Source: Bradyrhizobium tropiciagri (GTDB taxonomy: Bacteria > Pseudomonadota > Alphaproteobacteria > Rhizobiales > Xanthobacteraceae). Taken from it: 64,000 nt of DNA. The translations under genes and the position numbers were made by a program. The stretch's first letter is position 1. Each line of letters begins with the position of its first letter. Below are positions 17,578 through 24,935 of this stretch, one piece after another. Below the pieces are notes generated by a model. The model had not been told where the DNA came from and searched no databases. It saw only the letters and a list, made by a program, of their open reading frames with translations. Where the stretch lies: the NCBI RefSeq assembly GCF_001189845.1, contig NZ_LFLZ01000003.1, positions 186,001 through 250,000 on the forward strand, given 5' to 3'.

Positions 17578-18505
17578 GGCGGCTAGGGTCGTTGGGCGCT
17601 CGGTTTTTCTCTTGGGACGGCCCTGCCAATTGAGCCAGGCGCGCTTCAAAGTGCGATGTCGCTCGCGCAATATCCTGGCGCATAGCGCTGAGCGCGCGTG
17701 AGATCATTTCCTGATCTAACGCAACTCGAAAACTGGTCCTGTTAAAAGGCTTCCCGGTACGAGTCTGCTGCTTAGCAATCCGTTCAGCCAATGCAGTTGT
17801 CTCGGGCATTGGTGAGATGTTGAATGTTGTGGCAAGCGTCCGCCTATAAGTATCATATTGTCGCACCGCTGCGGCACGATTACCCGTCGCGGTGTAACAC
17901 TCCATCAATTTGACATGGATGTGCTCGGCGAAGGGATCGTAGATCAAGAATCGAATCCCAAGCTCGATGGCTTCACGGTAACGCTTCTCAGCTGCGTTGA
18001 TGTCAATCATCTCCTCCAGGACAGACAGATAACGCGTCCTGTAAAGCTCGCGATGATAGATACACCAATCTGCGTCGATGCCTTCCAGCAAGTCACCGCT
18101 GTACAATGAAGTCGCCTTTTGAAGACGCTCGAATTTGTCCGCTGTCTCGTTGCTCAAAATGACATCGAATTGCTCGAAATCGACCAAGCATTCCAGTGCG
18201 GGTACGAAACTTAGTCCCGATCCTGTCTCTGCAAATATTGCCTTGGCATCTTCATGAGCGCTGCCAAATATTGTGCGGATGCGCCACAACTCGGTACGAA
18301 GCGAACCCTGACCTTGAGTTAAGTCACGATCTGGCCAAAATAGCTCGACCAGATACTCCCTTCGGAAGAAGCGCCCTCTATTCAAGATTAGGAAATAGAG
18401 TAGTTTTTGAGCACGAGCTGTATGGAAATGCTTTAGCTCGCGCCCGCCGACCGAAATTCGTGCGCCGCCAAAAAAAGCCACTGAAATTTTAGGTTTGGGA
18501 GGCAT
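17567..18505 (-). CDS. SARP-like transcription regulator with bacterial transcriptional activation domain
   Basis: The 312-residue protein has an N-terminal winged-helix (about 7-100) with the SARP pattern: RAQKLLYFLILNRGRFFRREYLVELFWPD, then LRTELWRIR. It is followed by a helical BTAD region (about 115-250: YSGDLLEGIDADW, RYREAIELGIRFLIYDPFAEHIHVKLMECY). This architecture is well known in Streptomyces antibiotic regulators. It is unusual beside a type II ketosynthase cluster in an alphaproteobacterium. The C-terminal 60 residues are extra and helical. It converges on the cluster, overlapping the copper-protein gene by 11 bases, and is the only regulator nearby, so I infer that it activates the cluster. 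Confidence 0.85.
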   Translation of the reverse strand: MPPKPKISVAFFGGARISVGGRELKHFHTARAQKLLYFLILNRGRFFRREYLVELFWPDRDLTQGQGSLRTELWRIRTIFGSAHEDAKAIFAETGSGLSFVPALECLVDFEQFDVILSNETADKFERLQKATSLYSGDLLEGIDADWCIYHRELYRTRYLSVLEEMIDINAAEKRYREAIELGIRFLIYDPFAEHIHVKLMECYTATGNRAAAVRQYDTYRRTLATTFNISPMPETTALAERIAKQQTRTGKPFNRTSFRVALDQEMISRALSAMRQDIARATSHFEARLAQLAGPSQEKNRAPNDPSRLSK

Positions 18506-18577
18506 GCGAACTCCCTAAGATTGTATTGCAGTATGCAACAACCATAGCGAAGTTATCGTAATTTGCGAGTCCCAAAT

Positions 18578-18970
18578 TTATGAGATCCGCTGGGTCCTGG
18601 AGGCAACCACTGCTGCCGCAGCCCTTTCTGCTGCCGGGTCAGCCGCTGGCTTGGGCTGCGTAGGGTGGATGTCGATCGCCTTCGGGATCTCATCCCTCAG
18701 GAATGGAAGTTTCAAGGTGACGACCGGCTTTCCGGCTTCCTTCTTGGCCCAGTGGCCTCGTGGAGGATAAGGCACGTCCAGCTTGTCGCAGACCTTGGCG
18801 AGACCGTTTCCTGTGATCCCGAATTCCTCGGCAAGCCGAATAATCGGCTTAAGCCAAACCATCCGGTACAGTTCTTCGCGCGTAACGCGCCGTGCATGGG
18901 AAGGTGTCGGTACTTCCACCGTTGTTCGCTCCCGGTTAGGTCTTGAAGGGGCAAAGTTCCGGCACAGCAT
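18578..18970 (-). CDS. probable truncated helix-turn-helix-like hypothetical protein
   Basis: The 130-residue product contains SREELY-type text (VTREELYRMVWLKPIIRLAEEFGITGNGLAKVC) and VPYPPRGHWAKKEAGKPV. This is the N-terminal signature of a rhizobial hypothetical family with a helix-turn-helix-like start. As I recall those proteins are longer and continue with a large C-terminal region. Here the frame ends about 60 residues after the signature in an Ala-rich tail, so the gene is probably cut short. It stands alone between the cluster regulator and the ImmA gene. No operon partner is evident. Function unknown. Confidence 0.5.
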   Translation of the reverse strand: MLCRNFAPSRPNRERTTVEVPTPSHARRVTREELYRMVWLKPIIRLAEEFGITGNGLAKVCDKLDVPYPPRGHWAKKEAGKPVVTLKLPFLRDEIPKAIDIHPTQPKPAADPAAERAAAAVVASRTQRIS

Positions 18971-19137
18971 AACTCAAGGGTTGAAGGACGAAAGAAAATC
19001 GCCGTTTGCCGCTGAACTCGAAGCGTTGGCGGCAATGGCGGTGCTGAGGACACAAAGACTCACAACTCCGGCTTGACGCTCGGCCCACAATTGACACCGA
19101 TCGTGCACGCGATGACCGCGCCGGCCTTAGCGGTCAG

Positions 19138-20103
19138 CTAGGAAGGTTTGGCGATTTTGCCAAGAGTTGCGCGAAACTCTTGCATGCCGGGCATGATAAC
19201 CGTCGTCGTGTTGACCGGGCGATGGTCGCGCAACAAGACCAGCGTCTGATGGCCCGTGTGGAATGCTTCGCCAATACATTCCCGCGGTTCGCCGTTACGG
19301 TCCGTCAATTGAACGCCGCGCGGCGCGATCATGCGCTGCTTGCCGCGGGGCACGAGGGAGCGGAGGGCATGCTGGCCCGTTACCGGCAGCGCCAGCGCCG
19401 CGCTGTCATAGATCCTATCGAATGAGATCGATGCAACCACGCGGCGAACATTTGCCCTGAAACCACCAGCGCCGTCGGACGATGCTGGCTCCAGAACAAT
19501 CAAACAGCAGGCGTGCGGGTTCGTCGTCACATAGCGGCGGAACGTGGCGTAGTTCGACCCGCCGAACTGCTTCGCGAGCGCCATCGCCGTCTTGACTCCG
19601 AATTCACGGTCGTGGGCGTGCTTGGCAAACACCTCGCCCTGGAACATGGCCTCCGAGGCGAACACGTTGGCCTCGCGCTCGAACAGGTCCGTGATCTCGG
19701 GGTCCAGGGTCTTCTCGCAGTCCTGCATCAAGGCGTACAGCCTCGTTTGATGCGGCATCGAGCCATGGCCGGTTTCATGGAGCTTGACGAAGGCAATCCG
19801 GGGGCGCGGCACATCCTTGTCGATAACCACAAGGCGGTCATTGGCTTCGAACAGGCCCAGCACCTTGCTCAGCGCGGATTTGATCGTGGCCAGCCCCGCC
19901 GCTGCCTTGGCCGCGAGGCGTTTCATGAAGCTTTCGTTGAGAATCTCGTCGTCGACGACCGTCACTTTCGCGGCCGCGAGGATGTCGTCGATAGGGGTTG
20001 GAAATCGTCCGAGCGCGGCGGCGTCTCGTAGAAGACGGTCGGCGTGGCGCCGGACGTTCGCGAGTTGCTCAGGGGTCAGGTAGGAATCGTCGGGCCTGCT
20101 CAC
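19138..20103 (-). CDS. ImmA/IrrE-family metallopeptidase
   Basis: This 321-residue protein overlaps the upstream repressor gene by 4 bases (ATGA), so the two are translated together. It has the zinc motif HETGH (His109, Glu110, His113), with a further candidate acidic ligand in FEREANVFASE (about 142-144), the pattern of ImmA/IrrE peptidases. Family members cleave a partner XRE repressor to switch on phage, ICE or stress genes. The C-terminal 120 residues are a beta-rich extension that may sense a signal. The partner is the XRE gene just upstream, and the ubiquitin-like operon on the other side of the promoter region is the obvious target of regulation. Confidence 0.88.
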   Translation of the reverse strand: MSRPDDSYLTPEQLANVRRHADRLLRDAAALGRFPTPIDDILAAAKVTVVDDEILNESFMKRLAAKAAAGLATIKSALSKVLGLFEANDRLVVIDKDVPRPRIAFVKLHETGHGSMPHQTRLYALMQDCEKTLDPEITDLFEREANVFASEAMFQGEVFAKHAHDREFGVKTAMALAKQFGGSNYATFRRYVTTNPHACCLIVLEPASSDGAGGFRANVRRVVASISFDRIYDSAALALPVTGQHALRSLVPRGKQRMIAPRGVQLTDRNGEPRECIGEAFHTGHQTLVLLRDHRPVNTTTVIMPGMQEFRATLGKIAKPS

Positions 20104-20480
20104 TTCTGCTTCTTTTGCTGCCGGATGAAACCGAGATAGGCAATAAGTGCCTTTTCTTCCTCCGGCGTCAGGTTTTCGATCGCAAACGTAGCGGCGCGAG
20201 CTTGCCTGCGTCCCGATGCTTCTGAATGTGCAGGCAAATAACCCGCCCGCTCCATAAGGTCTTCGTAGGAGGTGCTGTAGACCTCGGACAGCGCGTACAA
20301 AATGTTGGGCGAAGGTTTGCTTATTTTATCCTTTTCGAGCTGGCTCAAATACGCGTTCGAGACTTCCTTGTCCGTCGCCTCCTCCACCTGGCGCAAGGTC
20401 AGTCCGGCGGCGTTGCGTAGGGCTGCGAGATGCTCTCCTAGCGTTGGCTTTTGATGCGGGCGGTTGCTGCCCTCCGGCAT
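20100..20480 (-). CDS. XRE-family repressor, partner of the ImmA-type protease
   Basis: This 126-residue protein has a lambda-type helix-turn-helix at about 14-70 (LGEHLAALRNAAGLTLRQVEEAT, then NAYLSQLEKDKISKPSPNILYALS). A short C-terminal helical tail (LTPEEEKALIAYLGFIRQQ) could serve for dimerisation or as the protease target. The stop overlaps the ImmA start. The gene is divergent from the ubiquitin-like operon, with 147 bases between them holding promoters for both directions. I infer that it represses the operon and probably itself, and is removed by its co-translated protease when the cell is challenged. Confidence 0.88.
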   Translation of the reverse strand: MPEGSNRPHQKPTLGEHLAALRNAAGLTLRQVEEATDKEVSNAYLSQLEKDKISKPSPNILYALSEVYSTSYEDLMERAGYLPAHSEASGRRQARAATFAIENLTPEEEKALIAYLGFIRQQKKQK

Positions 20481-20512
20481 GGCATCCTCTTATCTTATTG
20501 ATTCATAGTCCA

Positions 20513-20586
20513 TTTTAGCGTTGAGGCTTGGCCTGTCAAGCAGCGCTATTGATTTGCTTGACATATTTAGCAATGCCTCATAAATG
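20513..20586. promoter_or_regulatory. divergent promoters between the repressor and the ubiquitin-like operon
   Basis: Rightward: TTGACA at 20558-20563, then TAAATG/ATAAAT at about 20580-20586 (16-17 bp spacing). Leftward: TTGACA on the minus strand (20539-20534), 16 bases, then TAAAAT (20517-20512). A repeated TTTAGC..TG element occurs at about 20513 and 20566, beside a small AGGC-N3-GCCT inverted repeat at 20525-20535. These are candidate repressor-binding elements by position; none is proven. Confidence 0.55.
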
Positions 20587-20627
20587 TAGCGTGACGCTCG
20601 CGTTGCGGGCCCGAAAAGGAACAAGAT

Positions 20628-21116
20628 ATGGATTCGAGTGCCGACCACGAGGTGCGCGTTCACATCGACCAGCACCCCTACCGCTCGCCGACCCCGACCA
20701 CGGGCGCGGCGCTTTACACGCTGGGCCAGGTGCAGCCGCACCACGAGCTCTTCCGGGAAGTCGAGGGCGACCGCGAAGACACGCCGGTCCCGAACGACGG
20801 CACGCCCCTGCATCTGCAACAGGACGACCACTTCCACAGCGCTGAGGCGCGGCCCGACGAGGTGAAGGTCGAGTTCGAGGACATCAACGCGGTCGAGACC
20901 GTCGATTTCCGGACCTCGCTCGCGACTACGCTCAACGCGGCCTGGGACGAGGCGGTGACGCTGCTCGGCGAGCCGCGCAAACCGACCGATCGCTTGCAGA
21001 CGCCAGGCGGCGCCGACCTGATGCCCTATCTCGGCCTGACGTTGCGTGAACTGAGGGAGCGCAAGATCGTCCACGCGTTCAAGTTCCAGATCGTCGGACC
21101 GACGGGCGGGGCGTGA
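20628..21116 (+). CDS. tandem ubiquitin-like protein ending in Gly-Gly-Ala
   Basis: ATG 20628 follows AAAAGGA. Residues 6-75 match the 'multiubiquitin' prokaryotic Ubl pattern (VRVHIDQHPY, a TGAALYTLG helix, LHLQQDDHFHSA). Residues 85-162 look like a second beta-grasp fold ending FQIVGPTGGA. A C-terminal GG followed by a single alanine implies trimming before adenylation, a job for the JAMM peptidase two genes downstream. Two Ubl domains in one chain recall the ISG15-like BilA of bacterial antiphage systems. It is the modifier conjugated by the E1 and E2 of the same operon. The second domain assignment is by inspection only. Confidence 0.82.
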   Translation: MDSSADHEVRVHIDQHPYRSPTPTTGAALYTLGQVQPHHELFREVEGDREDTPVPNDGTPLHLQQDDHFHSAEARPDEVKVEFEDINAVETVDFRTSLATTLNAAWDEAVTLLGEPRKPTDRLQTPGGADLMPYLGLTLRELRERKIVHAFKFQIVGPTGGA

Positions 21117-21619
21117 TGTCGATCCATGGCAACGCGCCGGTGCAGGACATCGCGCGAGGGCAGCAGGCTTTCGCCGACCATCTCGAGCGCGTCCTGCGCG
21201 GACGAACGCTCGACGATCTCGGCTGGGCGAAGCCCGATGACTTGACCCTGCAGGTGCCCATGTTCGGCACGACTGCGGCCGGGCGCAAGGACCTTTACCT
21301 GCTGCAGCTTTATTTTGATCATTACCCCGCCTGGCCGCCGGGCGCGCAGTTCGTCAATCCGCTCACCTTGGAATATCGCGTGGGCCAGGACGCCAAGTGG
21401 GTGCCCCAGTCGAACGGCCATCAGGAGATTGCCTTTCACACCGACTACACCAATCGAGGTCAGCTCATATGCTGCTCGCTGACGCTTGAATTCTACAAGG
21501 TCAACCACTCGGTCGAGCCCCATCTCGTATGGAACGGCGAGAAGCAGACCTTCGCCGCGACCATCGCGGCCATCAAGCGGGCGCTGGTGCCGCCCTATTA
21601 CGCGGGGCGATTTTCATGA
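21116..21619 (+). CDS. E2-like ubiquitin-conjugating protein
   Basis: ATG 21116 overlaps the TGA of the Ubl gene; a GTG just before it is an alternative. The 167-residue protein shows E2 core features: YFDHYPAWPPGAQFVNPL is close to the 'YP..PP...F..P' element of UBC folds. A conserved His (H108 in AFHTDY) precedes two adjacent cysteines, Cys119-Cys120 in QLICCSLTLEFY, one of which is the thioester residue. It would accept the activated Ubl from the E1 and pass it to target proteins. Its place between Ubl and JAMM genes matches known prokaryotic conjugation operons. No E3 gene is visible. Confidence 0.82.
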   Translation: MSIHGNAPVQDIARGQQAFADHLERVLRGRTLDDLGWAKPDDLTLQVPMFGTTAAGRKDLYLLQLYFDHYPAWPPGAQFVNPLTLEYRVGQDAKWVPQSNGHQEIAFHTDYTNRGQLICCSLTLEFYKVNHSVEPHLVWNGEKQTFAATIAAIKRALVPPYYAGRFS

Positions 21620-22161
21620 AGAATGCCATTGTTCGAGCCGGCCTCGCGGTCCCGGCGGACGCCATCCGCATGACCTCTGCCTTTCTGCAATCGATGACCG
21701 GCGTCGAAAGCTGCTGCTTCTGGCTCGGTTCGCGGAATCCGAGCGGCAAAGCGACGGTCATGGCGATCGTCGTCCCGCGCCAACGCAACCAGCCCGGCAA
21801 CTATCACGTCGAGGCAGACGCCATGGTGGGCGTCGCCGACGTCGCGCGGCAGCGCGGATGGACCAACCTCGCGCAGATTCACTCGCATCCGGGTACCGAC
21901 GTCAGGCATTCCGGCTATGACGACGAGATGGCCAACAGCCGGCGCGCCCTCTCGCTGGTCTACCCCACCTACGGCGCCCTTCCGGGAATGTGGTGCTTCC
22001 GCGGGTGGCTCTGGCGGCTATGGCCGGTACCGATTCCCCAGGAAATCGGCGTTCACGCCTTCCTGCGCGCCAAATGGACCCTGCTCGATGCGGCAGGCGT
22101 CGCGGCGGCGATGCAGGTCATCTCCGGTCCGAAGCCGGCCTTCATCGACCTGCGCACATGA
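21616..22161 (+). CDS. JAMM/MPN+ metallopeptidase (Ubl processing and deconjugation)
   Basis: ATG 21616 overlaps the E2 stop (ATGA); the longer upstream frame is a shadow. The 181-residue protein has a complete JAMM motif: Glu31 (TGVESCCFW), then HSHP (His89, His91), Ser99 and Asp102 in the HxHx7Sx2D arrangement. These bind zinc and the catalytic water, so the enzyme should be active. Expected roles are removal of the terminal Ala from the Ubl to expose Gly-Gly, and cleavage of conjugates. The C-terminal part is Trp-rich (CFRGWLWRLWPVP), which may pack on the Ubl. Confidence 0.88.
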   Translation: MKNAIVRAGLAVPADAIRMTSAFLQSMTGVESCCFWLGSRNPSGKATVMAIVVPRQRNQPGNYHVEADAMVGVADVARQRGWTNLAQIHSHPGTDVRHSGYDDEMANSRRALSLVYPTYGALPGMWCFRGWLWRLWPVPIPQEIGVHAFLRAKWTLLDAAGVAAAMQVISGPKPAFIDLRT

Positions 22162-23711
22162 CAGCTGATCTTGATCAACTGGCCGACCGCCACTTCCGGC
22201 CAGACCCGCAAGGCGCGCTCGCAACACCTGAGTCGGCGCGCCGCGCCTGCGTGCTGGTGGCGATCGACCCGGCCGTCGCCGAGACCAAGGCGGGCCAGGA
22301 CACGGTCTGGATGCTGGCGAATCTGCTTTCTCGGCAGTTCAAGCTCGTGACCGGCATCACGCTCGACATTCCCTCGCAGGTGGCGCTTCGCCCTAGCGTC
22401 GCCGCTTTCGGGGAGGCGCCGACGCTCAAGGAGACTATCGCCAATTGCATACGCCTGGTTGCAGGTAAGCACGTCTCGGTGCACGACCATGGCAGCGCGG
22501 TCGAGCCGCATCCGATCGAGATTTTCATCGGCCGCCCTTCCGGCGCACCGCGCGCCGCGCTGCGGCTCGTGCTCTTTGCCGACGGCTGGCGTCTTTTCCT
22601 CGGCGACGCGTTTGCGGCGGCGGATCTGCCGCGTTCGGAACTCACCTTCGGTCCCTATATGGGCGCATGCTTTGCCGCCGGAGAAGTCTTCAAGCATCTG
22701 CGCGGCATGAAGCCCGGCAAAGGGCAATTCATCGGTGAGGGCCACGATCTATGCCTGTCACTATGGACCACGAGGACCGCGGCGTCCTGGGTGGAGCTCG
22801 ATCCCGATCCGGCCATCGAGCGGCTCGATTTTCCGCCGTTCTATCTTGCCGGCGCCGGTGCCGTTGCCCAGGCCGCGGCCTTGTCGATCGGAGGCTTGCC
22901 CGGCGTGACGGGGCACGCGACCGGCGTCGACCACGACCCGCTCGATCTCTCCAACGACAACCGCTATGCGCTCGCAACGCTAGACGATGACCGGGAGCCA
23001 AAGGCGCCGTTCCTGACGGCGTTTCTCGCTGGGCGGGGCTTCACGCAATATCCTCACGCCGGCACATGGCAGGATTATGTGACGCGGCGCAACCGCCCCC
23101 CCAACCGCTCCGAACTCGATGCGCTCGAAGCCCACTTTCGCTACCGCGTCATCCTGTCCTGCGTCGACGACAACGCCGCGCGGCACGCGATCCAGAACCT
23201 CTGGCCCGAACTCATTATTGGCGGCAGCACACACGGCCTTACCGCCAAGGCGATCGCCTACGACATGGCCGGCGATCAGCTCTGCCTCAAATGCTATAAC
23301 CCGGTCGTCGAGCGCAACGAGCTTGTCAAAAAGCGGCTCGAAGAGTTGCGGCCCATGACCCCTGAAGCGCGTGCCCAACTGTTCGTCGAGCTCGGCGTCG
23401 ATCCGGTCAAGGCGGAAGAGCACCTGCGCGATCCCCGCTGCGGGCAATTGTCGGAACAGGACTTGAACCGGTTTGCCGCCGGCGAGCCTATGATGTCGGT
23501 CGGATTCGTATCCGTGGCGGCCGGCGTGCTGCTGGCCGCGCAGTTTCTGCGCTTCGTTCATCTAGGCCGCGAGGGCCTCGTTGAGGATGGTCCCATGTTG
23601 ATCGCCAACTTCTACCGACCTGGCCTTCGCTGGCTCCGAACGTCGCCCGAACAAGGATGTGATTGCGCCACCCGGCGGTTGACGGACTGGTCCTCGCGGT
23701 GGGTCGCATGA
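22158..23711 (+). CDS. E1-like ThiF-family activating enzyme with N-terminal extension
   Basis: ATG 22158 overlaps the JAMM stop. The 517-residue protein has an N-terminal domain of about 220 residues of uncertain fold, then a ThiF adenylation core. That core has the nucleotide loop AGAGAVAQA (231-239), [13 protein letters not shown] (Asp258, Asp260, Asn266, Arg269), and [12 protein letters not shown] (Cys335). CLKC (376-379) and a late CDC (about 504-506) may bind zinc. One of the cysteines should be the catalytic thioester residue. It would adenylate the C-terminal Gly of the Ubl and load the E2. The order Ubl, E2, JAMM, E1 is the same as in Bil-type operons. Confidence 0.88.
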
Positions 23712-24427
23712 GTCAGGACCGCACAGCGAACGGGACGCTTCCCGCGCCATTTCTGCCCGCCCAGCCGTACACGATTGCAGAGCTGAGGCGCACGGCCGCC
23801 GCGACCCTGCAACAGCGGCAACGCGACCCAGCGCTGTCGGCCAAGCTTCGCACACAGTTACGCTCGGACATTCCCTGGGCCAAGAGCTGGAACGAAGAGT
23901 TCTTTCCACTGACGATGTTTGCCGACCACGCGGGGCTGGCCGACGAGGATATGTTTCGATGGACGCCCGACGCGGCTGCGGATTTTACGGTCACGTCCTC
24001 GGGGGAAATCATCGCGCTCCAATGTACGATGGCCTATCCGGTCTGGACCGCCGCCGGAGACATGCCGCCCGGCCAGGTTCATCATCTTGAGATGCGCCAG
24101 TTCAACACGGTCGGTTACTCGTACCGTGGTGGCCTTGTGTCGGGCCCCTGTGCGCGCGGGCCCGACGAGGACCTAAGGGCATGGCGTTCCGCCATATCCG
24201 ACGCGCTCAGGAACAAGCTCAAGCCCGGTTACGAAGCATGCGGTCTTTTGATTTTCGCGCGAGGCTGCCAGATCGACACCATCGATTTTGATTTTGGCGA
24301 AGTCGTCAGGCCCGCGATCGAGAGCATTGGCCGCCAGACGTGGGGACAATATTTTCAGGCGATCTATGTGCTGGATTCGCCCAAGGCCGCCTTTTGCGCC
24401 TTTCACGGCGCTAGCCAGGAGCGATAA
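23708..24427 (+). CDS. unknown fifth gene of the ubiquitin-like operon
   Basis: ATG 23708 overlaps the E1 stop (ATGA), so it belongs to the operon. The 239-residue protein has no signal peptide or membrane segment. A central part reads [20 protein letters not shown], a strand-turn-strand with Asp and Glu that could be a weak PD-(D/E)xK-like nuclease core, but the usual Lys is absent, so I do not assign it. The C-terminal half has [21 protein letters not shown]. Tight coupling suggests an effector, a target or a specificity factor of the conjugation system. I do not recognise the family. Confidence 0.7.
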
Positions 24428-24697
24428 ACCCGCTTCGCTTGGCCAAGCCAAGGCTCGACCAGGATCGAAAGATTCTGAGCAGAATCGGTATGCCGGCCAG
24501 CGAACGGCAGCACCGCGGTCAGGTAGTGCTCGAGCTTGCTTTTTTCGTGGTTGCAGCCCTTCGCAGGCGGGAACCTTCGGAAGGTTCCCGCGGCGCACGT
24601 TGATGAAAAACTCGCGCGCGAAGACATGATCGCGAGTAGTCGTCGACGGCGCCGCGCCGCAATACACGCAGGTCTTACCTTTGAATCGCTTGTTCAT
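24403..24697 (-). pseudogene. HNH endonuclease, frameshifted and truncated
   Basis: The minus-strand frame begins MNKRFKGKTCVYCGAAPS, then TRDHVFAREFF and LPKVPACEG. This is an HNH nuclease start with a CxxC zinc knuckle and the DHV motif. In the next register the sequence continues CNHEKSKLEHYLTAVLPFAGRH, the expected second CxxCN knuckle. The two halves join if one C is removed from the CCC at 24557-24559, so a one-base insertion breaks the gene. The second frame stops at 24403, overlapping the end of the ubiquitin-like operon, so the C-terminal part is also missing. It is either a dead island gene or a sequencing error. Confidence 0.7.
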
Positions 24698-24935
24698 AGG
24701 CCATTATACCATAGCCGGCGCGGAGTTGCCGGTCGCGCAACTGGCCGCTGTTGGGTTATCAGAATCTGCCAGGTGCCAATTCCCCCCGGCGACACTGTCG
24801 AGCAGGAGCGTGCTCGTCGAGATCAGCGACAAATCGATCCGCTTCCAGCACGAGATGCACAAGCGTCGACGATTATCAGATGAGCTTGCCACGGGTTGAA
24901 TTGGGCCACATTAACCAGGCCTGATGATGGGCGGC

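Noticed and set aside
24681-24899. A 72-codon plus-strand frame between the HNH remnant and the integrase
   Set aside because: No start site, composition or similarity supports it, and it overlaps the broken gene on the other strand.
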